This document shows positions 34,385 through 42,472 of a DNA stretch of 64,000 nt, piece by piece. The position numbers and the translations under genes were made by a program. The DNA lies in NCBI GenBank assembly GCA_963699105.1, contig CAVOTI010000005.1, forward strand, positions 124,001 through 188,000. The letters are read 5' to 3'. A model generated the notes under the pieces. It worked only from the letters and a program-made list of their open reading frames with translations, had not been told where the DNA came from and made no database searches. Position 1 is the first letter of the stretch, and each line of letters opens with the position of its first letter. The stretch comes from Bog-756 sp963699105. Its GTDB lineage: Bacteria > Actinomycetota > Acidimicrobiia > Acidimicrobiales > RAAP-2.

Positions 34385-34885
34385 TCAGCCGCCGTGGCCC
34401 CCTGGCCCTCCATCGTCCCCCGGCGCTTCCACACCGCGACCTCGCTCGCCCGCCTCGAGGAGCCGGCCGATCTCGGCCACCTCGGCGCGGACCGAGCGGG
34501 CGAACCACTGGCCGGCCACCAGGTCGTGCAGCCATCCCAGCGGCCCGTGGCCCAGTTCGAGCTCTTCGACGTGGCGGATTCGGGTCCCTCCCTCCACCTC
34601 ATCGATCTCGAACCAGGCGTGCAGGCTCTCGGGAACCCCGTGCTCCAATTGGACGTCGATGTTGTGGGGCCTCTTCCATCGGTAGCGGGTGATCACCGAC
34701 CCGCGGAACCTCCCGAGGAACTTGCCGTCTTCGCGGGCCAGCATGCCATCGGGGGTAGCGGCCAGGTTGGTGACCCAGACCATCTTGGTGTCGGCCTTGG
34801 TGTACTGGGCCGGATCGAGTACGAAGTCGAACGCCTCGTCGGGGGTCACGCCTCGGACGACGGTGGTGCCCTCACCTCTGACCAT
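34385..34885 (-). CDS. SRPBCC family (polyketide cyclase/dehydrase-like) protein
   Basis: A 166-residue START/Bet-v1-like protein. Typical features are the N-terminal strand and helix TTVVRGVTPDEAFDFVLDPAQY, SVITRYRWKRPHNIDVQLEHG in parts and TRIRHVEELELGHGPLGWL before a long C-terminal helix. Such proteins bind a hydrophobic ligand in a central cavity; no catalytic residue can be assigned. The Gly-rich last 20 residues (GVEAPGDDGGPGGHGG) are low-complexity. ATG start at 34885 has only a weak GGTGGG upstream. Convergent with the TauD gene. Confidence 0.8.
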   Translation of the reverse strand: MVRGEGTTVVRGVTPDEAFDFVLDPAQYTKADTKMVWVTNLAATPDGMLAREDGKFLGRFRGSVITRYRWKRPHNIDVQLEHGVPESLHAWFEIDEVEGGTRIRHVEELELGHGPLGWLHDLVAGQWFARSVRAEVAEIGRLLEAGERGRGVEAPGDDGGPGGHGG

Positions 34886-34998
34886 GGCCCACCGATCTCG
34901 GACGGATCAGCCTTACCCCAGGCTCGCATCCGGCCGGTCCACCCGAAGACCCCGTCTGAACCATCGGAAAAATCATATCGCCGGATCCGACGGTGGGA

Positions 34999-35805
34999 TC
35001 AGCGGGTGGTGGCAAAGCGCTGCATGGCCCGCTGATAGGGCACAGGAAAAAACGTGCGGGCGATCGGGGCAGCCAGCGGCAGCAGAGCGGCGTTGATGTC
35101 TATCCTCGGTCCGCCCATGCGGTCGGCCACCAGACCGGCCACCCCGTCGGCAGTCCGACGCACCATGGCCGGCGGCAGGGACCCACCGTCCTCGTTGCCC
35201 GAAAGACCCATGGCCGTGGGCACCCAGCCCGGATAGAGGACATGGAGGTGGACACCGCGGCCCGCTACCTCGTGGGCCACTGATTCGGTGAACGCCGAGA
35301 TGGCCGCCTTCGAGGCGGCGTAGGCACCCTGTCCCGGCTCGGGGGCGCGGGCCGAATCGGACGACACGTTGACCACCACCCCGGAGCGACGCCGGACCAT
35401 CTCGGGAAGCACGGCCAGGGTGCCGGCGACGGTGGCGAAGAAATTCACGTCGAACACTTCTCGGACGGTGGCCTCGTCGCCACCCGGCGCCGCCAGTATC
35501 AGGTCGACCCCGGCGTTGTTGATCAGGACGTCGATCCCGTCCCGTTCGTCCTCTATGCGGTCCAACACTTCGCGATAGGCATCGGTGTCGGCCACGTCGC
35601 AAACAACGGTGGTGCTTGGCGGCGAGCGGCGGGTGAGCTCCGACTCGAGCTCGTCGAGCAACGACTCCCGACGAGCCAGTCCGATGACCGAGGCACCTCG
35701 CTCCGCCAGGGTCACGGCCACCGCCCGCCCGATCCCCGACGACGCGCCCGTCACCACCGCGACCTGACCGTCGTAGCGCCGCTGGTCCTTGTGGCGACCT
35801 CTCAC
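34999..35805 (-). CDS. SDR family NAD(P)-dependent oxidoreductase
   Basis: 268 residues from GTG 35805. Motifs: TGASSGIG near residue 20, CDVAD (adenine-binding Asp), INNAG, and the catalytic Ser in VNVSSDSA with Tyr/Lys in YAASKAA. LYPGWVPTAM is the usual PG motif. The C-terminus is basic-aromatic (FFPVPYQRAMQRF). Classical SDRs of this type act on sterol, lipid or secondary-alcohol substrates. GTG was chosen because TAAGGT stands 7 nt before it, a leaderless layout; a longer start (35841) exists. Single gene, followed on the same strand by SRPBCC after about 110 nt. Confidence 0.87.
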   Translation of the reverse strand: MRGRHKDQRRYDGQVAVVTGASSGIGRAVAVTLAERGASVIGLARRESLLDELESELTRRSPPSTTVVCDVADTDAYREVLDRIEDERDGIDVLINNAGVDLILAAPGGDEATVREVFDVNFFATVAGTLAVLPEMVRRRSGVVVNVSSDSARAPEPGQGAYAASKAAISAFTESVAHEVAGRGVHLHVLYPGWVPTAMGLSGNEDGGSLPPAMVRRTADGVAGLVADRMGGPRIDINAALLPLAAPIARTFFPVPYQRAMQRFATTR

Positions 35806-35812
35806 GGAGCGA

Positions 35813-35818
35813 ACCTTA
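35813..35818 (-). promoter_or_regulatory. putative leaderless -10 box TAAGGT
   Basis: TAAGGT on the minus strand, 7 nt before the GTG at 35805 of the SDR gene. Confidence 0.4.
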
Positions 35819-35877
35819 CGTCCCTGACACCTCGCCGGCACGGATCGGTGCCTTGGGCGGCCCCGGTCCGGGGGGTC

Positions 35878-36921
35878 CTACGGAGCTGGTTCGTCGGGGA
35901 GATCGTCGGCGAAAACGGGGCCCGGGAAAACAGGGCCGGGGGCCGGTAAAACGGGATCCGGGGCCGGGGGGCCGGGAGCCGGGGGGCCGGGAGCCGGACC
36001 GAGGAGCGTTGCCCCGGGAAGCGCACCCGAGACGGCCAGGGCCTCGTCACTGGCCCCCAGATAGGCGGCCAGGGCCTTCGGGTCACGCTGCACTTCGTCG
36101 GGGGTGCCGGACGAGACCACGCGGCCGGTCTCCATCATCACCACTTTGGAGCACAGGGCGAAGACCAGGGGCACGTCGTGCTCGACGATGACGATGGTGG
36201 TGTCGGCCAGCTGGTGCAGGCGCTTCAGCAGGGGGACGAACGCCTCGGCCTCCCGCTGGGCGATGCCGGCGGTGGGTTCGTCCAGCAGGAGCAGGCGGGG
36301 CCGGGCCAGGACGATGGACGCCAGGTCCACCACCCGCCGGGTGCCGGTCGACAGCTGGGCCACCTGATGGTGTCGGAACCGGTCGATGCCGAACGATCCG
36401 ATGACCTGATCGACGGCGGCCTTCTTGGACCGCTCGGACCGCCGGGCCCAGGGCATCCGGAGGGTGGACGACAAGACCCCGACCGGCCGACCGGCGTCCT
36501 CGGTCAACAACAGCACCTCCTCGACGGTCAGTTCCGGGAAGAGGCGGCAGTCCTGGAACGACCGCACCAGGCCGAGCGAGGCCCGCTCCTCGGGGAGGTA
36601 CTCGACCAGGCTCTCGCCGTCCAGTTGCACGGAGCCCTGGCGCGGGTCGACCAGTCCCGAAATGACGTCGAGCATCGTGGTCTTCCCGGATCCGTTGGCT
36701 CCGATCAGCCCGACGATGGATCCCGGCTCGGCCGTCAGGTCGGCCCCGTCGACGGCCTGCACGCCCCCGTACGTCACGACCACACCCTTGACCTCGAGGC
36801 GGGCCGGGCCCTCGCCGAAGGGACCCCGGGAGCGGCCGCGGCGGTGGTCCCCGGAGTGGTCCCCGGATCGCACGCCCGAGCCGCCGCCGGACCCCACCGG
36901 TGGGTCTGCGGTGGTCGTCAT
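35878..36921 (-). CDS. livG: branched-chain amino acid-type ABC transporter ATP-binding protein (LivG-like)
   Basis: 347 residues, last gene of the Liv-type operon. After a Gly/Ser/His-rich N-terminus (1-38) come Walker A GANGSGKTT (74-82), Q-loop SFQDCRLFPELT (121-132), signature LSTGTRR (190-196, degenerate from LSGGQ), Walker B LLLLDE (210-215) and switch His248. The long EEVLLLTEDAGRP insert region and the order fit LivG/BraF. The C-terminus carries an unusual Pro-rich tail of repeated GPPAPGP units (about 305-335) encoded by a G-rich DNA repeat. ATG at 36921 overlaps the LivM stop (ATGA). Confidence 0.9.
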   Translation of the reverse strand: MTTTADPPVGSGGGSGVRSGDHSGDHRRGRSRGPFGEGPARLEVKGVVVTYGGVQAVDGADLTAEPGSIVGLIGANGSGKTTMLDVISGLVDPRQGSVQLDGESLVEYLPEERASLGLVRSFQDCRLFPELTVEEVLLLTEDAGRPVGVLSSTLRMPWARRSERSKKAAVDQVIGSFGIDRFRHHQVAQLSTGTRRVVDLASIVLARPRLLLLDEPTAGIAQREAEAFVPLLKRLHQLADTTIVIVEHDVPLVFALCSKVVMMETGRVVSSGTPDEVQRDPKALAAYLGASDEALAVSGALPGATLLGPAPGPPAPGPPAPDPVLPAPGPVFPGPVFADDLPDEPAP

Positions 36922-37969
36922 GCGATCTCCTTGGCCACCACCGGACCGGGCCGGGGATCGGGTGCGGTGAGCTCGGTCGGAGGTCCGTCGTCCCGACGCC
37001 GGAGAAGGGTCTCGACGCCGGTGGTGACGAGGTCCCCCAGTTGATGGAGCAGCTCGGACAGGCCGCCGGGGAGGTAGAGGATGAAGGCCAGCAGCCCGAG
37101 CCCGCTGGTGAGGAATTGGACGGTCGGGTGTGGTCCCGAACAGCGCCGGCAGACCGACCAGATAGATCGCCCCCAGCACGGCCCCGTCGATCGAGCCCAG
37201 ACCGCCGATGACCACCATCGAAACCACCAGGATGGAGTACGAGGGATCGAAGGTGTCGGTCGAGTAGCGCTCGGTGGCGAAGGCCAGGCACACCCCGGCA
37301 TAGCCGGCGATGAATCCGGACAGGGCGAAGGCCAACAACTTGGTGCGGGCCAGCGGGATTCCCATGGCCCCGGCCCCCGTCTCGTTGTCCCGCACCGCCA
37401 TCAGCCGGCGGGCCACCCCCTTGTCCCGCCACAGCCGGACCACGAGAAGCGACACCACCAGGACGCCCAGCGAGAACCAGGCGAAGGCCCGTTCCGAGGT
37501 CAGATCGATGCCGAACAGGTCCGGCCGGGTCACCAGGGTGGACTGGGGATTGGGCAGTCCCGTGCACATCTCCTTGCCGACCAGGGGAAGCGACCAGCAC
37601 GGGGTCCCGAGCACCGAGCCCATGAACCACAGGGCGAAGGCCAGTGTGCTGACGGCCAGGTACAGACCCCTGACCCGCAGGGCGGGCAGGCCCACCAGCA
37701 CGGCGATCACCGCCGTCACCGCCCCGCCGAACGGCAGGAGCAGGATCAGCGGCACCGAGCCCCCGAGATGGGAGGCCATCAGGGCCCCGCAGGCCACCAG
37801 CCCGAACTGGCCGAGGGACACCTGGCCGGCCCAGCCGGTGAGCACGGTCAAGCGAGAGGGCGACCACCGCGTAGATGCAGATCTGGGAGAAGAGGAACTG
37901 GTTCCCGACGCTCAGCACCAGCGGCAGCAGGACGGCGATGACCAGGGCGGCCACCACCCCGGTGCCCAC
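36918..37969 (-). CDS. livM: Liv-type ABC transporter permease (LivM-like), two frameshifts
   Basis: Second permease of the importer, about 350 residues across frames. Family blocks: LTGWAGQVSLGQFGLVACGA, LALRVRGLYLAVSTLAFAL in part, ERAFAWFSLGVLVVSLLVV, RRLMAVRDNETGAGAMGI (the LivM cytosolic EAA-like loop), LAFALSGFIAGYAG and GGLGSIDGAVLGAIYLV. One extra base near 37853 (TCGCTTGACC) separates FLFSQICIYAVVALSL from TVLTGWAG; another near 37130 separates GLPALFG from PTVQFLTSGLGLLAFI. Span 3n+2 nt. GTG at 37969 is the best separate start; the alternative is that LivH and LivM form one fused polypeptide. Confidence 0.82.
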
Positions 37970-38919
37970 CGACTCTCCGCACGGAGCGGCCCGTCGTTCC
38001 GGCGCCGGCTGCGGGTGCCCTCCAGCCACGTCGAGCGCTCCTCGCGGCGCGACCCGGTCTGGAGGGCGGCGATCCGGACCAGCAGGACCGCCATGACCAG
38101 GGCGAACAGGATCAGGTCGACCTGGGCGGTGCTGTTCAGGTTCCAGACCAGGATCTCCTGGATCACCCCGACCCCGATGGCGGCCACGAAGGCGACGGTC
38201 AGGTTGACCATGGCGCCGACCATGGCGGCGGTGAGGGCCAGCAGCAGCAGCTCGGGGCTGAGGACCTCGGTCAAGTGCGAGGTCTGGCCCGGGGCGGCCA
38301 GGACGGCGGTGAAGGCCGACAGCACGCCGGCCACGGTCCAGGCCATCGTCGAGGTGCGGCGGACCCAGACCCCGGAGAGCCGGGCCGAGTCGGCGTTCTC
38401 GGCCATGGCCCGCATGGCCAGGCCCCAGGGCGACCACTTGACGAACACGGCCAGCGCGACGGCCACGATGGGCGCCACCACCAGGGTCATCACCTGTCCC
38501 GGCGTGAACAGGTAGGTCCCGATGTGGAAGGAGATGTCGACGGGCACGGGGAACGGCTTGTAGAGGTTCTTCGGGCGGATGAAGGGCAGGGCGGTGAAGA
38601 CGAACAGGACCTGGCTCAGTCCGATGGTGGCCACCATCACCAGGACCCGGGGACGGTTGAAGAGCCGCCGGAGCAGCAGCTCGCTCAGGGCCCCGATGGC
38701 GCCGGCCAGCACCAGGGCGGCCGGCAGGGAGAACCAGTAGTTGAACCCGAAGTCGTAGAAGCACTTGACCAGGAACACCGCCGCCACCACGCCCAGCTGG
38801 CCCTGGGCGAAGTTGAGCACCCGGTTGGTCCGGTAGATGAGGACCAGGCCCATGGCCAGCAGCCCGTAGCCGAGTCCGGTGATGACTCCCTGGACGAGTA
38901 CGAAGCTGGGGATCGACAC
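37912..38919 (-). CDS. livH: Liv-type ABC transporter permease (LivH-like)
   Basis: 335 residues if it ends at the TGA at 37912. About eight membrane segments; signature blocks GLGYGLLAMGLVLIYRTNRV, LNFAQGQLGVVAAVFLV, GLAMRAMAENADSARLSGV (cytosolic EAA-like loop for the ATPases) and VGAMVNLTVAFVAAIGVGV. After about 295 the tail (SRREERSTWLEGTRSRRRND) is charged, and the last 25 residues overlap livM in another frame and look random, so either the stop is read early through a one-base deletion near 37985 and LivH-LivM is a fusion, or the genes overlap by 58 nt. GTG start 10 nt after the upstream fusion gene; GGAG 4 nt before. Confidence 0.85.
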   Translation of the reverse strand: MSIPSFVLVQGVITGLGYGLLAMGLVLIYRTNRVLNFAQGQLGVVAAVFLVKCFYDFGFNYWFSLPAALVLAGAIGALSELLLRRLFNRPRVLVMVATIGLSQVLFVFTALPFIRPKNLYKPFPVPVDISFHIGTYLFTPGQVMTLVVAPIVAVALAVFVKWSPWGLAMRAMAENADSARLSGVWVRRTSTMAWTVAGVLSAFTAVLAAPGQTSHLTEVLSPELLLLALTAAMVGAMVNLTVAFVAAIGVGVIQEILVWNLNSTAQVDLILFALVMAVLLVRIAALQTGSRREERSTWLEGTRSRRRNDGPLRAESRWAPGWWPPWSSPSCCRWC

Positions 38920-38929
38920 GGGACTCCGG

Positions 38930-41136
38930 TCAGGCGAGCCCGGTCGCGGCTGCGCCGAGGAACACCGGTCGCAGCAGATCGTTGCGTTCGAGGAGATCGG
39001 CGGTGAGCCCGTTGAACCGGACCTCGCCCCGCTCGATGAAGATGGACCGCTTGGCCAGGCTCATGGCCCGGTTGACGCTCTGCTCGACCAGGATGACCGT
39101 GGTTCCCTGGGCATTGACCTGACGGACGATCTCGATCAGGCGGTCCACCGCCTTGGGTGCCAGGCCCAGGGCCAGCTCGTCGATCAGCAGCAGCTCGGGG
39201 GCGGTCATCATCACCCGGGCCAGGGCCAGCATCTGCTGTTCGCCGCCGGACAGGGTGCCAGCCGGCTGGTCGAGCCGGGAGGCCAGCTCGGGGAAGCGGT
39301 CGAGGGCCTCGTCGAGGGCCGACCGGGCCCGGGGGCCCTGACGGCGGAACGAGTAGGTCGCCGAGCCGCAGGTTGTCGCGGACGGTCAACCCGGAGAAGG
39401 TCATCTTGCCCCCCACCAGCAGGGCCACCTTCTGGTCGATGATCTGCTCGGGCTCGAGGTAGGTGCAGTTGGTCCCGAAGATCCGGATCACCCCCCGGTG
39501 GGGGTGCTCGAGCCCGGACACACACCGGAGCAGGGTGGACTTGCCGGCGCCGTTGGTGCCCAGCAGGGCCACGATCTCGCCCTGGGGAACCTCCAGATTG
39601 ATGTCGAACAGCACCTGGTTCGTCCCGTAGTAGAAGTCGAGATTGTGGATCTGCAGGGCCGGGAGTTCCCCGCCGGCCTGACGGCGCTGGCCCTCGGCGT
39701 AGCGCTCGAGCACGTCCTCGATGACCAGGGTGATGTCCCGTCGCACCTGACGCGAGCCCAGCAACAACATGATGCCGCCGACGACACACACCGGACCCAT
39801 GAGGGTGAGGGCCACCGTGGGGCCGTGGCTGTAGCCGACGGCATCGCTCACCGCCCCGAGGACCACCGAGGCGGCGAAGCCCCCGAAGACCAGCGAGTAG
39901 ACCCCGAACATGGCGAAGCAGATGGTGCGCATCTCGGGCGGGGCGGTGGCCGCCAGGGTCAAGAAGATGCAGATGGCCAGAGGGGACACCGCCGCGGTGG
40001 CCAGGAACTGGAGGGCCACCACCATCCACAGCTGGGGCATGTACAGGGACGTCACGTAGAAGGCCCCGTAGGCGGTGATGCAGATGCCGGCGATGATCAG
40101 CGGGCGTTGGGGGGCCCGACGGAAGTAACGATCACCCAGTACGTAGGCGAACGGGAGGCCGAGGAAGGCGGCCAGGCCGATGATGGAGGTCACCTCGCCA
40201 CGCCGGGCGATGTCGAGGCCCCACCGTCGGGCGAAGTACAGGTTGCCGAACAGGGGCGCGGCGGTCCCGGCGAATCCGAGGATGGCCACCGCCACCAGCT
40301 CGTAGTAGATCGACCGGATGCGGAGCAGCCTGGTTACGGCGGCGCCGAGCAACACCCTGGGCGCCTCCCCCTGCTGGGAGTGGATGTCCATGCCCGAGGC
40401 CTTCAGGATGTGGCTCGACTCGTTGGCCCCCTTGTCCGGCTCGTGCAGGGTGAACAGGGAGAAGCCGATGGGGATGCCGGCCAAGGCGATCAGCAACCCC
40501 CACCGCCAGTCGTGGCCGACGGTGGCGACGATGTCGAAGACGAGGATGCCGACGGTCTGGGACAGGGGATCCGAGAGGTTGTGCCAGCTGAAGACCCGGC
40601 CCCGCCCCTCGGTGGGATAGGCGTCGGAGAGGTACGAGTTGTGCACGGTGTTGTTGACCCCGAACCCCACCGAGGCGACCAGGTAGGTGAAGGTGAAGGC
40701 CCACACGTTGGGAGCCAGCGCCATCAGCGGGGCGAACACCGAGAAGACCAGCAGGGCCACCGCCGCCACCACCTTGCGGCTGCCGCGGTCGGCCCACAGG
40801 GCCAGGGGCACGGCCCACAGCAGTTGGGCCACCGCCGCGCTCGAAGGTCACCGCGCCCAGAGCGGCGTCGTGGATGTGGAAGGACTGCTCGAGGTTGTTG
40901 CCGATCAGGGAGATGCCGTTCCCGAAGCTGCCCGGCACCAGGGCGGCCGCCGTCAGCAGCACCAGAGGTGAGAACCCGTTCTGGCGGAGGATGCCGACCA
41001 GTGGTGGCGGCTTCCCCTCGCCGGTTCCCGGCATCACGTCGAGGGCGGCCACCGTCTCGGGGTCGCTGCTCTTGGCCACGACCTCCTTCAGCAGCTCATC
41101 GGGAACGGCGAAGTCGAACAGCACCTGGTCGGCCAT
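38930..41136 (-). CDS. MFS permease fused to a LivF-type ABC ATPase, two frameshifts
   Basis: About 734 residues. The N-terminal ~490 residues form a major-facilitator permease: TM1 near LVLLTAAALVPGSFGNGI, the A-motif region ALWADRGSRKVV, then LVASVGFGVNNTVHNSYLSD, RWGLLIALAGIPIGFSLF, GDRYFRRAPQRPLII and further TM helices. From about 500 a complete ABC ATPase follows: DFYYGTNQVLFDINL, Walker A GTNGAGKST, then (after the second break) LSGGEQQMLALARV signature and LLLIDELALGLAP Walker B, closest to LivF/BraG. Extra bases lie near 40845 and 39355; span 3n+2 nt. It is the first gene of the Liv operon and supplies its second ATPase. ATG at 41136; TAGGGT 9 nt upstream. Confidence 0.85.
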
Positions 41137-41145
41137 TGGCTGGTC

Positions 41146-41151
41146 ACCCTA
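41146..41151 (-). promoter_or_regulatory. putative -10 box TAGGGT of the MFS-ATPase/liv operon
   Basis: TAGGGT on the minus strand, 9 nt before the ATG; the 82-nt gap to larA has no other signal. Confidence 0.35.
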
Positions 41152-41218
41152 TCGCTCTCCCGGGTACGGGGCACGGTCGTTTTCCGCCTCGGGAAGGGGC
41201 CGAACGAGCCCTCGCGAC

Positions 41219-42472
41219 CTAGCGGAGCGAGGTGGCCACGGTCAGTGGGCCCTGGGGCAGGACGCACAGCCGTCCCCCCGGGCGGCGGCCCAGCGCTTCG
41301 GCCACCGCCGCCGTCACATCGGCCACCGGGCGCATCTGGGCCGACCGGACCTCGCCGTCGGCCAGACCTTCCGAATACAGCCAGACCTCGGCCCGCTCCA
41401 GCACCCGGCCCAGCACCTGGGCCTGCCACACGTCCACCCGACCCGGTCCCCGGGGCCGGGCCAGCTCGGACGGGCTGGAGGCCTCCCCCAAGATGCCGGC
41501 GAAGGCGCCTCCGGCCGGGATCCCGTCCGTGCAGGCGGCGGCCACCACGACGATCCCGCCCTCGGCCACCACCCGTTCGGCGGCGGCCATGCCTTTCACC
41601 GACTGGTACAGGTTGCGATCGAGCGGGTAGCCCCCGTTGGTCGTGACCACCACGTCGAAGGGTCCGTCGACCTGCCGACTGACGGCATGGGAGGCGAACC
41701 GGCAGGCGGCGAGGTGGGCATCGGGCAGCACCCCGGCGAACACCCCGGTCAGTCGGCGTTCCGTGTCGATGGTCACGTCCACCGACAGCTGCGGGGGGCA
41801 CAGGGCGGTGGCCTCCCGGACGAATGTGTGGACCGGATTGTCCTCGGTGACCATCCAGGTCGAACGCCGGTCGGCGATGCGGGCCGGACTGTGCGCCTCG
41901 AGGATGGTGGAGGTGGCGGCCAGCCCGGGACAGGTGCCCTTCGGGCCACCGCTCCACCCGGCGAAGAAATGCGGTTCGACGAAGCCGGTCAGGATGCGCA
42001 CGTCGGCTTGGACGTACCGGCGATCGAGACCGATCGGCGTCCCGTCCACCTCCCCGACCACGACATGGTCGCCGTCGTCGGCCACGTGCTGGTGGATCCG
42101 GTAGCGGGCCACGATGTCAGGTCCCACCAACGCCGCCATCTCCTCGGGGCGGGCGGATCGATGGGTGCCGGTGGCGCACAGCAGTTCGACCCGGTCGGGA
42201 CCGGCCCCGATCCGATCGAGCTCGGCCAGCAACGGTGGCAGGACGGTGGTGTTGGGCATGGGCCGGGTGACGTCGGGAAAGACCACCACCACCCGGTCAC
42301 CCGACCCGACCAGGTCGTCCAGGGGCCGTCCCGAGGACGGAGCCCTGAGGGTGGCTCGGACGGCACCCGCCTCGTCCTCCAGTCGGTCCGGCTCCTCCGG
42401 CTCCACCACCACCGACCCGTCCGGTAGGTCGACGGTCAGGCCGTCGGTGCCGTAGGCCAGGGTCAGCCGCAC
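41219..42472 (-). CDS. larA: nickel-pincer lactate racemase family protein (LarA-like)
   Basis: 417 residues of the LarA/DUF2088 family, which racemises lactate or other 2-hydroxyacids using a nickel-pincer cofactor. Residues equivalent to L. plantarum LarA His108, His174 and Lys184 appear as His104 (ATGTHRSA), His168 (VEPHFFAGWSGG) and Lys178 (GPKG), with the same spacing to within two residues. DVTRPMPN (67-74) and TNGGYPLDRNLYQSVKGM are further family blocks. No larB, larC or larE cofactor genes are nearby, so the cofactor must be made elsewhere. GTG at 42472 overlaps the kinase stop by 10 nt; it ends the catabolic operon. Confidence 0.88.
   Translation of the reverse strand: MRLTLAYGTDGLTVDLPDGSVVVEPEEPDRLEDEAGAVRATLRAPSSGRPLDDLVGSGDRVVVVFPDVTRPMPNTTVLPPLLAELDRIGAGPDRVELLCATGTHRSARPEEMAALVGPDIVARYRIHQHVADDGDHVVVGEVDGTPIGLDRRYVQADVRILTGFVEPHFFAGWSGGPKGTCPGLAATSTILEAHSPARIADRRSTWMVTEDNPVHTFVREATALCPPQLSVDVTIDTERRLTGVFAGVLPDAHLAACRFASHAVSRQVDGPFDVVVTTNGGYPLDRNLYQSVKGMAAAERVVAEGGIVVVAAACTDGIPAGGAFAGILGEASSPSELARPRGPGRVDVWQAQVLGRVLERAEVWLYSEGLADGEVRSAQMRPVADVTAAVAEALGRRPGGRLCVLPQGPLTVATSLR

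Noticed and set aside
39498..41222. A 574-codon open frame on the plus strand opposite the MFS-ATPase gene
   Set aside because: Gln/Gly/Arg/His-rich, no family resemblance, explained by GC-rich antisense coding; the minus strand has clear conserved motifs. The same holds for other long antisense frames here.
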